From positions 1 through 64,000 of the forward strand of contig CBDCUO010000025.1 in the NCBI GenBank assembly GCA_965222705.1: a DNA stretch of 64,000 nucleotides. The letters are read 5' to 3'. The notes under the pieces were generated by a model. It was given only the letters and a program-made list of their open reading frames with translations. It did not search any database and was not told the origin of the DNA. Origin of the DNA: JAFMDF01 sp965222705. GTDB taxonomy: Bacteria > Bacteroidota > Bacteroidia > Chitinophagales > Saprospiraceae. This document shows positions 37,149-44,649 of this stretch, piece by piece. The stretch's first letter is position 1. Each line of letters opens with the position of its first letter. The position numbers and the translations under genes are program-made.

Positions 37149-37212
37149 AGCTGATTATTTTTTAGAAATTAACTAAAACCTATCTTTGGCGATTTCTAAA
37201 AAATAATCAGCT
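37149..37212. repeat. Perfect 21-bp inverted repeat flanking a promoter
   Basis: Left arm 37149-37169 begins AGCTGATTATTTTTTAGAAA and right arm 37192-37212 is its exact reverse complement. The 22-base spacer (37170-37191) contains the -7 element TATCTTTG. The right arm ends two bases before the ATG of threonine aldolase. It may be an operator, a short invertible switch, or a 3' stem-loop of the upstream gene. Confidence 0.9.
37181..37188 (+). promoter_or_regulatory. -7 promoter element of threonine aldolase
   Basis: TATCTTTG is an exact TAnnTTTG element. It predicts a transcription start near 37195, inside the right arm of the inverted repeat, and a leader of about 20 nt. No obvious -33 TTG was found. 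Confidence 0.5.
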
Positions 37213-37214
37213 GT

Positions 37215-38234
37215 ATGTTAATAAATCTATCCAGCGATACTGTCACTAAGCCCACCCCGAGAATGTTGGAGGCAATGATACAAGCAGAAGTTGGAGATGA
37301 TGTATTTGGAGCAGACCCTACCGTCAATAAGTTGGAAGCCAAAGCTGCGAAAATGTTCGGCAAAGAAGCTGCTGTTTTTTGCCCTTCTGGCACCATGACC
37401 AATCAAATCGCTATCAAAGTTCATACCCAACCTCTAGATGAAGTTATTTGCCACAAGTACTCCCATGTTTATCAATACGAAACTGGAGGTTATGCCTTTA
37501 ACTCAGGTGTAGGGATCAATCTGTTACAGGGAGCAAATGGCAAAATAAATGCAGAAAGCATCGCCAAAGCAATTAAGCCCGTGCATGATTGGTTACCTCT
37601 TAGTAAACTAGTGGTAATAGAAAATACCACCAACAAAGGAGGGGGCAGTTACTACACGCTGGAAGAAATTAAGCCCATTTATCAGTTATGTAAGGAACGA
37701 GGCTTAGTCCTGCATCTGGACGGTGCCAGATTATTTAATGCTTTGGTAGAAACAAAAGAGAGCCCTAAACAAATGGGTCCTTACTTTGACAGCATTTCTA
37801 TTTGTCTATCAAAAGGTCTGGGCGCACCCGTAGGTTCTTTATTAATTGGTAGTCAGGCTTTTATAAAAAAAGCAAGGCGATATAGAAAAGTAATGGGTGG
37901 CGGAATGCGACAAGCAGGCTTTTTAGCGGCTGCAGGCATCTACGCACTGGATAATCACATCGAACGCCTAAAAGAGGATCATAAAAGTGCCCTGAAAATA
38001 GGAAAGGTGTTAAAAAAACTTCCTTTTGTTGAAAATATCCGACCGATACAAACCAATATTGTTATTTTTGATGTACAGCCTCCTCATACAGCGATCTCTT
38101 TCCTAGAGTTATTAGCAAATAATGGAATCAATGCGGTTACTTTTGGACCTCAAACCATTCGATTTGTCTTCCATATGGAAATTACAGCAGCGATGGTGAA
38201 AAGGCTAAGCACTATTTTGGAAAATATCAATTAG
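37215..38234 (+). CDS. ltaE: Low-specificity threonine aldolase
   Basis: A 339-residue fold-type I pyridoxal-phosphate enzyme that cleaves threonine to glycine and acetaldehyde. It starts INLSSDTVTKPTPRMLEAM with DDVFGADPTVNKLE, the family hallmark. The active-site histidine stack is in CHKYSHVYQYETGG (about 75-88), the PLP-aspartate in LHLDGARLFNA (about 170), and the Schiff-base lysine in CLSKGLGAPVGSLL (about 200). Full length. A promoter with an inverted repeat sits directly upstream. It converges with msrA, 12 bases apart. Stereospecificity cannot be told. Confidence 0.95.
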   Translation: MLINLSSDTVTKPTPRMLEAMIQAEVGDDVFGADPTVNKLEAKAAKMFGKEAAVFCPSGTMTNQIAIKVHTQPLDEVICHKYSHVYQYETGGYAFNSGVGINLLQGANGKINAESIAKAIKPVHDWLPLSKLVVIENTTNKGGGSYYTLEEIKPIYQLCKERGLVLHLDGARLFNALVETKESPKQMGPYFDSISICLSKGLGAPVGSLLIGSQAFIKKARRYRKVMGGGMRQAGFLAAAGIYALDNHIERLKEDHKSALKIGKVLKKLPFVENIRPIQTNIVIFDVQPPHTAISFLELLANNGINAVTFGPQTIRFVFHMEITAAMVKRLSTILENIN

Positions 38235-38246
38235 GGATGCTACCTG

Positions 38247-38933
38247 CTAATTTCGGTATTCTTTTTTCAAAATGTCTGCAAAATACTTTTCTACTTTCTC
38301 TACTTTTGGCTTGCTGACATTGGCAACATAGGGGTTGTCCTGGTGGCTGGGATAATAATCCTGGTGATAAGCTTCAGCAACCCAAAATTCCTCATACGGC
38401 ATCACTTCCGTTGCAATCGGACGACCTAGCTTACCGGAATCATTTAGCTTTTTAATATAAGCTTCCGAGACTGCTTTCTGGCTTTCGTCGTGATAAAAAA
38501 TTGCAGACCGATATTGCGGACCAACATCCGGTCCCTGCCGGTTCACTTGTGTCCCATCATGGGCTACATAAAAAACAGCCAATAATTTTTCAAAAGAAAT
38601 AACGTCGGGGTCATAAAAAATCTGTATAGACTCTGCATGTTTAGTGCTACCACTTGCTACTTGCCGGTAGCTTGGATGAGCTATTTCTCCTCCTGAATAA
38701 CCACTAATGACCTCTTTTACTCCTTCTATGCGTTCAAAAGCAGCTTCCGTACACCAAAAACAGCCGCCAGCAAAAGTAGCCACCGCATACTGATCTAGAT
38801 TTTTGCCTTGAATATATTCTGCTATCAGTAGAGTTTTGCCAGCTGTTGTTCTAAGTGCATTACCCTGCTGTTGCCCACAACTAATTAAGGCAAAGCAAGC
38901 TAATAAATTAAGTAGCATTAGTTGTTTTTTCAT
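38247..38933 (-). CDS. msrA: Peptide-methionine (S)-S-oxide reductase, lipoprotein form
   Basis: About 229 residues. It reduces methionine-S-sulfoxide in proteins. The catalytic motif is FAGGCFWCTEAAFERIEG (about residues 54-71); HPSYRQVASGSTKHAESIQ, HDGTQVNRQGPDVGPQYRSAIF and AEAYHQDYY are all standard MsrA blocks. The start is placed at 38933 because MKKQLMLLNLLACFALISCG is a lipoprotein signal (Cys19), so the enzyme is exported. The open frame upstream to 39065 has no family similarity. It probably protects envelope proteins from oxidation. Confidence 0.95.
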   Translation of the reverse strand: MKKQLMLLNLLACFALISCGQQQGNALRTTAGKTLLIAEYIQGKNLDQYAVATFAGGCFWCTEAAFERIEGVKEVISGYSGGEIAHPSYRQVASGSTKHAESIQIFYDPDVISFEKLLAVFYVAHDGTQVNRQGPDVGPQYRSAIFYHDESQKAVSEAYIKKLNDSGKLGRPIATEVMPYEEFWVAEAYHQDYYPSHQDNPYVANVSKPKVEKVEKYFADILKKEYRN

Positions 38934-39077
38934 TTCTATATATTTTTTATTCAGAAAGTTAGCAACATGAAAGAAAACAGCTACATTGCCATCAAGTTCT
39001 GTAAAATTTTCTAAAAAATTGTTAAATGCTTTTGCATTTTCAAACATGAAAAACAGAGCTGCCAATTATACGCCTCA

Positions 39078-39908
39078 TCAAGTTGAGCCATGTTCTTCGA
39101 TCTCTTTTTTTAATAATTTAATATTCTTTTTATGAAAATGTCCCATTATTTTGGGAAAATGATATTGCTGGAATAAGCCCTTTAGGTCAAAGGGAATATT
39201 CTTTTCAATACTATTTCTAAGAATATGAATATAGTTCAAGGCAGCTTTTTTTCTCTTTAAAATTTCCGTTTCAGTAAAAGCAATATCTCCATGTCCCGTC
39301 ACTAACATTTTGATCTCATGGTAAGTCAAAATAGATATTGTTTTTCTTATTGTCCTTTCATATTCCAAACTACTATGGTAAATATAAGGGAATTCAATAT
39401 TGCTTAAATAATCTCCAGCAATCCAGATTCCCAGTGGTTCAATAATTGCAAAAATGCCATCTGCATTATGGCCTGGAGCCAAATAAAAGGTCAAGACTGT
39501 CTCACCAATCTTTATTTGTTCTCCATCCTTTTCAATCGCAATATCTACGGCTGGATATTCAATCAAGTAATTTCTTCTAATATAGTTTTCTTCATCAAAA
39601 TCCTTGATCTGTCGAAGAATTGCAGCTTTGTCGGGATTATTCGCAAATGTCTGGCTAGCAATTACTTGTGCTGAAGGAAATGCTTTATATCCAATAATAT
39701 GATCATAATCAGAATGAGTGAAAAGCAAATAAAATGGTCGCTCTCCAATTTGTTGTCTAATCATATTTTGAATAGCTTCAATTTCTATCGGCAGCCAGTT
39801 TGGGTCAACAAGCAAAGCCAAATCATCCGTTACAACAAAAGTGGAAGTCGTTCGAAAAAGTGCACTTTCGAAAACAATAATATTTGGGGTTTTATATTGT
39901 ATTTTCAT
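39078..39908 (-). CDS. MBL-fold metallo-hydrolase
   Basis: A 276-residue metallo-beta-lactamase-fold protein. The metal motif is LFTHSDYDHIIGY (His-x-Asp-x-Asp-His, about residue 62), followed by APGHNADGIFAI (about 146), GDYLSN (about 170) and a final VTGHGDIAF (about 210). A GTG at 39915-39917 would add three residues; the ATG at 39906-39908 is preferred. There is no signal peptide. The fold covers thioesterases, nucleases and lactonases; the substrate is unknown. It lies 144 bases upstream of msrA on the same strand. Confidence 0.85.
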   Translation of the reverse strand: MKIQYKTPNIIVFESALFRTTSTFVVTDDLALLVDPNWLPIEIEAIQNMIRQQIGERPFYLLFTHSDYDHIIGYKAFPSAQVIASQTFANNPDKAAILRQIKDFDEENYIRRNYLIEYPAVDIAIEKDGEQIKIGETVLTFYLAPGHNADGIFAIIEPLGIWIAGDYLSNIEFPYIYHSSLEYERTIRKTISILTYHEIKMLVTGHGDIAFTETEILKRKKAALNYIHILRNSIEKNIPFDLKGLFQQYHFPKIMGHFHKKNIKLLKKEIEEHGST

Positions 39909-40060
39909 AAATTTCACTCAATAAAAGAGTTTTGCTAAAAATACAAAAGCATCAGTAATTACAAGCATTTAAAGCATTTCTTTTCAGTTTTCAGGATCAA
40001 AGTAGTCAGGCATCCAGAAAAAACTTCTCTTATAAAATTACTTTCTCTCTACAGATGCCT

Positions 40061-40068
40061 TATATTTG
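40061..40068 (+). promoter_or_regulatory. -7 promoter element of carA
   Basis: TATATTTG is an exact TAnnTTTG element 49 bases before the carA ATG, predicting a leader of about 40 nt. The 200-base divergent gap (39909-40117) holds nothing else recognised. Confidence 0.55.
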
Positions 40069-40117
40069 CGCCAATTTAAAAAAAACTATCAATTCCATAT
40101 TTTAAAAATAACTCCTT

Positions 40118-41233
40118 ATGCAGCCAATACCCGCCGTTTTATTATTACAAGACGGTACTGTATTTTATGGAAAATCTGCTGGAAAAATTGGTACAACCAC
40201 AGGAGAGATTTGTTTTAACACTGGAATGACCGGCTATCAAGAAATTTTTACGGATCCCTCCTATTATGGGCAGTTGTTAGTGGCAACAAATGCTCACATC
40301 GGTAATTATGGTACTAAAAAAAGCGAAACGGAGTCCCAGAATATTAAAATTGCCGGACTAATTTGTAAGAACTTTACCTGGCAATATTCCCGCACAAAAG
40401 CAGATGCTTCCATCCAAGAATATTTTGAAAAAGAAAACCTGGTCGGCATTTGCCAAGTAGATACCCGTGCAGTGGTTCGTCATATCCGCAGTAAAGGGGC
40501 TATGAATGCCATTATATCCTCTGAAACCCAAGATTTAAAGGAACTAAAAAAACAATTAGCCAAAGTCCCCAATATGGATGGACTGGAACTCGCTTCTGCT
40601 GTCAGCACCCAGGAAGCTTACACTTTGGGCAACCCCGGTGCGACTTATAAAGTAGCCGCGCTTGATTTTGGTATCAAAAGGAACATTTTGGAATGTATGA
40701 TTGCCAGAGATTGTTTCGTCAAAGTCTTCCCTGCTAAAACGAATTTTCAGGTATTAGAGGCCTGGAATCCAAATGGTTATTTTTTATCTAACGGGCCAGG
40801 GGATCCGGCACCGATGGACTATGCCGTTAAAACCGCCAAAGCTATTTTGAAAAAAAATAAACCGCTATTCGGCATTTGCCTGGGACACCAAATTTTAGCT
40901 TTAGCTATGGATATCCCTACCTACAAAATGCATCATGGACATAGAGGTATCAATCATCCGGTAAAAAATTTGGTAACCGGAAAATGTGAAATTACCAGTC
41001 AAAATCACGGTTTTGGAGTTAGCCCCAATGTCCTAGAAGCGAATAAAGATAAAATCGAAATCACTCATCTCAATCTAAATGACCAAACAATTGAAGGCAT
41101 TCGAATAAAAGGCAAAAAGGCTTTTTCCGTACAATATCACCCAGAAGCCTCTCCTGGACCTCACGATGCCCGCTATTTGTTTGATTATTTTGTTGGTTTG
41201 ATGCAAGAAGACAAAAGTCGAGGTAGTGATTGA
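40118..41233 (+). CDS. carA: Carbamoyl-phosphate synthase small chain
   Basis: A 371-residue glutamine amidotransferase subunit that delivers ammonia to CarB for pyrimidine and arginine synthesis. The N-terminal CPSase domain has GEICFNTGMTGYQEIFTDPSY and VDTRAVVRHIRSKGAMNAII. The class I GATase domain has the nucleophile in LFGICLGHQILALA (about residue 253) and the His-Glu pair in FSVQYHPEASPGPHD (about 342-347). Typical length. carB is not in the window. eno follows 42 bases later on the same strand without a terminator, so they may be co-transcribed. Confidence 0.97.
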   Translation: MQPIPAVLLLQDGTVFYGKSAGKIGTTTGEICFNTGMTGYQEIFTDPSYYGQLLVATNAHIGNYGTKKSETESQNIKIAGLICKNFTWQYSRTKADASIQEYFEKENLVGICQVDTRAVVRHIRSKGAMNAIISSETQDLKELKKQLAKVPNMDGLELASAVSTQEAYTLGNPGATYKVAALDFGIKRNILECMIARDCFVKVFPAKTNFQVLEAWNPNGYFLSNGPGDPAPMDYAVKTAKAILKKNKPLFGICLGHQILALAMDIPTYKMHHGHRGINHPVKNLVTGKCEITSQNHGFGVSPNVLEANKDKIEITHLNLNDQTIEGIRIKGKKAFSVQYHPEASPGPHDARYLFDYFVGLMQEDKSRGSD

Positions 41234-41275
41234 CGATTTTGATGTTTTCAAAATACTTAAAAAATATTATATTAA

Positions 41276-42559
41276 ATGAGTACCATTTTAGACATTCGTT
41301 CTAGAGAAATTCTCGATTCCAGAGGCAATCCTACCGTCGAAGTAGAAGTTTTAACCGAAAATGGATATTTAGGAAGGGCAGCCGTTCCGTCCGGTGCTTC
41401 TACCGGAAAATACGAAGCAGTAGAACTTAGAGACGGTGATAAAAACCGTTTTTTAGGCAAAGGGGTTTTAAATGCCTGTAAAAATATAGAAGAAATCATT
41501 CGAGAAGAATTGGTCGGCGTAGAGGTATTTGAGCAAATTTATATAGATAATCTAATGCTCGAATTAGACGGAACCCCCAATAAAAGTAAATTGGGTGCCA
41601 ACGCTATCTTGGGTGTTTCTCTTGCCGTTGCCAAAGCAGCAGCGCAAGAAGCAGGTCAATCCTTGTATCGTTATGTTGGCGGGGTCAACGCCCATGTCTT
41701 GCCCGTCCCGATGATGAATATTTTAAATGGTGGCTCTCATGCAGACAATAGCATTGATTTTCAAGAGTTTATGATTGTTCCGGTTGGAGCTGATTTCTTT
41801 TCTGAAGGTCTGAGAATGGGCGTTGAGGTATTCCATAATCTTAAAACCGTCTTGAAAAAGAAGGGCTATTCTACCAATGTGGGCGATGAAGGTGGTTTTG
41901 CACCCAACATCAAATCCAATCAAGAAGCTATAGAAATCGTTTTAACCGCCATTGAAAAAGCGGGCTATAAACCCGGTGAGGAAGTACTAATCGCCATGGA
42001 CGCAGCCGCTTCTGAATTTTATAATGCTAAGGAAAAAGTCTATCATTTTCGCAAATCAACCGGAGATAAATTATCTACGGCTGATATGGTAAGCTACTGG
42101 GCAGATTGGGTAAAAAAATATCCGATTTTTTCTATTGAAGATGGCTTGGATGAGGATGATTGGAAGGGTTGGAAAACCTTAACCCAAAAACTGGGAAATA
42201 AAGTACAACTGGTAGGGGATGATTTATTTGTCACGAATACTAAACGCTTGCAAAAGGGTATCGATGAAGATTCGGCTAACTCTATATTAATAAAAGTGAA
42301 CCAAATTGGTTCTTTAACGGAAACTATTGATGCGGTCAATATGGCTACCCGAAATTCTTTTACTTCCGTGATGAGTCATCGCTCTGGTGAAACAGAGGAC
42401 ACGACCATCGCTGATCTAGCGGTTGCCTTGAATGCCGGACAAATAAAAACTGGCTCGGCCTCTCGCTCAGACAGAATCGCAAAATACAATCAGTTGCTCA
42501 GGATTGAAGAAGAACTGGGTGATTCCGGTATCTATCCAGGAAGAGCCTTATTGGGATAG
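41276..42559 (+). CDS. eno: Enolase
   Basis: A 427-residue glycolytic enzyme interconverting 2-phosphoglycerate and phosphoenolpyruvate. It starts ILDIRSREILDSRGNPTVEVEV. It shows GGSHADNSIDFQEFMIVPVGA, the magnesium and catalytic region YPIFSIEDGLDEDDWKGW, QLVGDDLFVTN, and SHRSGETEDTTIADLAVAL. Full length with all catalytic blocks. It is followed by a clean intrinsic terminator and then the FtsB/DivIC-like gene, an order (eno-ftsB) known from other bacteria. Confidence 0.98.
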   Translation: MSTILDIRSREILDSRGNPTVEVEVLTENGYLGRAAVPSGASTGKYEAVELRDGDKNRFLGKGVLNACKNIEEIIREELVGVEVFEQIYIDNLMLELDGTPNKSKLGANAILGVSLAVAKAAAQEAGQSLYRYVGGVNAHVLPVPMMNILNGGSHADNSIDFQEFMIVPVGADFFSEGLRMGVEVFHNLKTVLKKKGYSTNVGDEGGFAPNIKSNQEAIEIVLTAIEKAGYKPGEEVLIAMDAAASEFYNAKEKVYHFRKSTGDKLSTADMVSYWADWVKKYPIFSIEDGLDEDDWKGWKTLTQKLGNKVQLVGDDLFVTNTKRLQKGIDEDSANSILIKVNQIGSLTETIDAVNMATRNSFTSVMSHRSGETEDTTIADLAVALNAGQIKTGSASRSDRIAKYNQLLRIEEELGDSGIYPGRALLG

Positions 42560-42586
42560 GATTATTTGGAAATACTAACTTTCCTT

Positions 42587-42612
42587 CGCAATTTTTTCTA
42601 AATTGCGTTTTT
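42587..42612 (+). terminator. Intrinsic terminator after eno
   Basis: CGCAATTT (42587-42594) / AAATTGCG (42600-42607), a perfect 8-bp stem with a 5-nt loop followed by TTTTT (42608-42612). It ends only five bases before the ATG of the FtsB-like gene, so any read-through transcript would have its start codon next to the hairpin. Confidence 0.8.
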
Positions 42613-42617
42613 AATCA

Positions 42618-42947
42618 ATGATTATGGCTGTTAGAAGTAATCCATTTAAACCCTTAATTCGGCAAATTCCAAAACCGCTAAGAAATCGATATTTCTTGGT
42701 ATTAGTATTCTTTTTTGCCTGGCTCATTTTTTTTGACCGACACGATATCTGGACCCAATACCAACTTCAGCAATCTCTAAATAAATTGAAAGCAGATAAG
42801 TCCTTCTACCAACAAAAAATTGAAGAAGTTAAACAGGAACGCCTAGATATTAAATTAAATAAAGAAAAATTTGCCAGAGAAAAGTATTATATGAAAAAGA
42901 AAAATGAGGATATCTTTTTGATGATACGGAACGAAGAGGATCGGTAG
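42618..42947 (+). CDS. Septum-formation initiator, FtsB/DivIC-like
   Basis: A 109-residue bitopic membrane protein: a short cytoplasmic N-terminus, one membrane helix (YFLVLVFFFAWLIFF, about residues 27-41), then a coiled coil rich in Lys/Glu/Gln (about 48-95) and the EKYYMKKKNEDIF end typical of the FtsB/DivIC family. These proteins form a complex with FtsL and FtsQ/DivIB at the division site. Its position after eno supports the call. An in-frame ATG two codons downstream of the chosen start is also possible. Confidence 0.85.
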   Translation: MIMAVRSNPFKPLIRQIPKPLRNRYFLVLVFFFAWLIFFDRHDIWTQYQLQQSLNKLKADKSFYQQKIEEVKQERLDIKLNKEKFAREKYYMKKKNEDIFLMIRNEEDR

Positions 42948-43080
42948 TTAGTTGCTGAATTAATTACTAATTATTTGTAAATCAATACTTTATAAATAAA
43001 ATTTTATTCTCCTAGTATCTTACTTCTCTGCATTAAAGCAAAATTATTTCTGTAACCTATATAATCAATCAACTAACTAA

Positions 43081-43956
43081 ATGTCTGTATTAGTCAATAA
43101 AAATTCAAGAATAATTGTTCAAGGTTTTACGGGCAAAGAAGGCTCTTTTCACGCAGAGCAAATGATCGAGTATGGAACTACCGTAGTCGGCGGCGTAACC
43201 CCTGGCAAAGGTGGTCAAATACATCTAGGGAAGCCCGTTTTCAATACTGTTTCGGAAGCTGTTAAAAAGACAAAAGCAGATACTTCAGTCATCTTTGTCC
43301 CTCCAAGATTTGCAGCAGATGCTATTATGGAAGCAGCAGATGCAGGCATTAAAGTAATCATTTGTATTACGGAAGGTATTCCAGTACAAGATATGGTAAA
43401 AGTTAAAGCTTTTTTAAGAGATAAAAAATGTCGTCTTGTTGGTCCAAATTGTCCAGGGGTAATTACACCAGAAGAAGCTAAATGTGGTATTATGCCTGGT
43501 TTTATCCATAAAAAAGGAAGGGTCGGAATCGTTTCACGTTCAGGTACATTGACCTATGAGGCAGTGGATCAAGTGACTAAAGCAGGTATGGGGCAATCTA
43601 CCTGCATTGGCATCGGCGGCGACCCAATAATCGGAACGACCACTAAAGAGGCGGTTCAGTTACTGATGAACGACGAGGAAACAGACGGTATTATCATGAT
43701 CGGTGAAATTGGCGGCGGCATGGAAGCAGAAGCAGCTCAGTATATTAAAAAATACGGAACCAAGCCCGTAGTGGGCTTTATCGCTGGACGAACGGCCCCC
43801 AAAGGGAGAACTATGGGGCATGCAGGAGCCATTATTGGAGGGGCGGAAGATACCGCAGAAGCCAAAATGAAAATCATGAAAGAATGCGGTATCCACGTGG
43901 TACAAACACCTGCCGAAATTGGCATTACCATGAAAAGGGCACTGAGCCAAAATTAA
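43081..43956 (+). CDS. sucD: Succinate-CoA ligase, alpha subunit
   Basis: A 291-residue TCA-cycle subunit forming succinyl-CoA from succinate, CoA and ATP or GTP. It has the CoA-binding N-terminus (IIVQGFTGKEGSFHAEQMIEYGT), RLVGPNCPGVITPEEAKCGIMP, and the phosphohistidine in GRTMGHAGAIIGG (His at about 243). Standard length. The beta subunit gene sucC is not in the window. The stop codon lies within the A-run that serves as the T-tract of the opposing terminator. Confidence 0.97.
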   Translation: MSVLVNKNSRIIVQGFTGKEGSFHAEQMIEYGTTVVGGVTPGKGGQIHLGKPVFNTVSEAVKKTKADTSVIFVPPRFAADAIMEAADAGIKVIICITEGIPVQDMVKVKAFLRDKKCRLVGPNCPGVITPEEAKCGIMPGFIHKKGRVGIVSRSGTLTYEAVDQVTKAGMGQSTCIGIGGDPIIGTTTKEAVQLLMNDEETDGIIMIGEIGGGMEAEAAQYIKKYGTKPVVGFIAGRTAPKGRTMGHAGAIIGGAEDTAEAKMKIMKECGIHVVQTPAEIGITMKRALSQN

Positions 43957-43995
43957 AAAAATATAGGGGGCGAGTAATAAACGCTATTGCCCTAT
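43955..43995 (-). terminator. Probable terminator of the DUF4112 gene
   Basis: On the minus strand a hairpin with arms ATAGGG / CCCTAT (43990-43995 and 43963-43968) is followed by a run of seven T (complement of 43955-43961). The stem is short with an internal loop, so the call is moderate. Confidence 0.4.
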
Positions 43996-44005
43996 CTCCT
44001 ATCTT

Positions 44006-44515
44006 TTACCCCAAAAATCCCATAAACCATCCTGCAATTTTTACTACTAACCAAATCATTAATACAAATAAAACGATCAATAATAGTAGCACCAAACCCA
44101 CTATCCAAAGTCCATTTCCCTGATACTTTCCTTCTGCGTAATGCGCTCGAAGCAAGTCAAAATTGCGGCGATTGGATTGATAATATAAATCAAAAATATC
44201 TCCTAAAAAAGGAATAGCTCCAACAATTGTGTCCAGAAAAATATTCCACAACATCTGAACAATTACTCGCCCACTAGCACCATAGCGCACCATCGTTAAT
44301 ACCAACACGCCAGAAATACCAAAACTTATAACATCACCCGCATAAGGTATTAGACCAATGATAAAATCCAAGCCAAATCGAGTATTGGTACCGGGAATGC
44401 GAAATTTATTATCTAAAAAAGCAGAAATATTATCAAGCCATTTTATTTTGGCAGGAACAATAGCTGAGTCGAGCGGATCAGGCATAAAATCAACATTAAT
44501 TGGTTCACTAATCAC
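44006..44515 (-). CDS. DUF4112 membrane protein
   Basis: A 169-residue protein of the DUF4112 family: an amphipathic N-terminus (WLDNISAFLDNKFRIPGTNTRFGLDFIIGLIPYAGDVI, here in two parts around residues 26-64), two central hydrophobic segments with the repeated IPYAGD / IPFLGDIFDL motif, and a C-terminal membrane helix (about 135-162). The function is unknown. The start is GTG at 44515, since an in-frame stop lies just upstream; the next Met is residue 11. It is divergent from the permease-DtxR fusion gene, sharing a 134-base gap. Confidence 0.85.
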   Translation of the reverse strand: MISEPINVDFMPDPLDSAIVPAKIKWLDNISAFLDNKFRIPGTNTRFGLDFIIGLIPYAGDVISFGISGVLVLTMVRYGASGRVIVQMLWNIFLDTIVGAIPFLGDIFDLYYQSNRRNFDLLRAHYAEGKYQGNGLWIVGLVLLLLIVLFVLMIWLVVKIAGWFMGFLG

Positions 44516-44570
44516 CAGCTAAACATAGGCATTTCTTCTGAAATTACCTATTTCGAGTCGTATTTCTTTA

Positions 44571-44594
44571 TATTTTTAGATTAGTCTAAAAATA
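44571..44594. promoter_or_regulatory. DtxR/MntR-type operator
   Basis: A 24-bp palindrome, TATTTTTAGATT then AGTCTAAAAATA, with 11 of 12 pairs complementary. The core TTTAGATTAGTCTAAA closely resembles DtxR/MntR-family boxes (TTAGGTTAGCCTAA type). It ends 25 bases upstream of the -7 element of the permease-DtxR fusion gene, so a bound regulator would cover or abut the -33 region. The fusion protein itself is the obvious candidate ligand. Confidence 0.75.
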
Positions 44595-44619
44595 TATTTT
44601 ATATATCCTAATTATTGTA

Positions 44620-44627
44620 TAAATTTG
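44620..44627 (+). promoter_or_regulatory. -7 promoter element of the permease-DtxR fusion
   Basis: TAAATTTG is an exact TAnnTTTG element. It predicts transcription from near 44634 and a leader of about 15 nt before ATG 44650. Confidence 0.6.
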
Positions 44628-44649
44628 CCAAAGAATCAAATTGTTAACC

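Noticed and set aside
38934..39065. N-terminal extension of msrA
   Set aside because: The lipoprotein signal starting at 38933 explains the N-terminus, and the extension has no family similarity.
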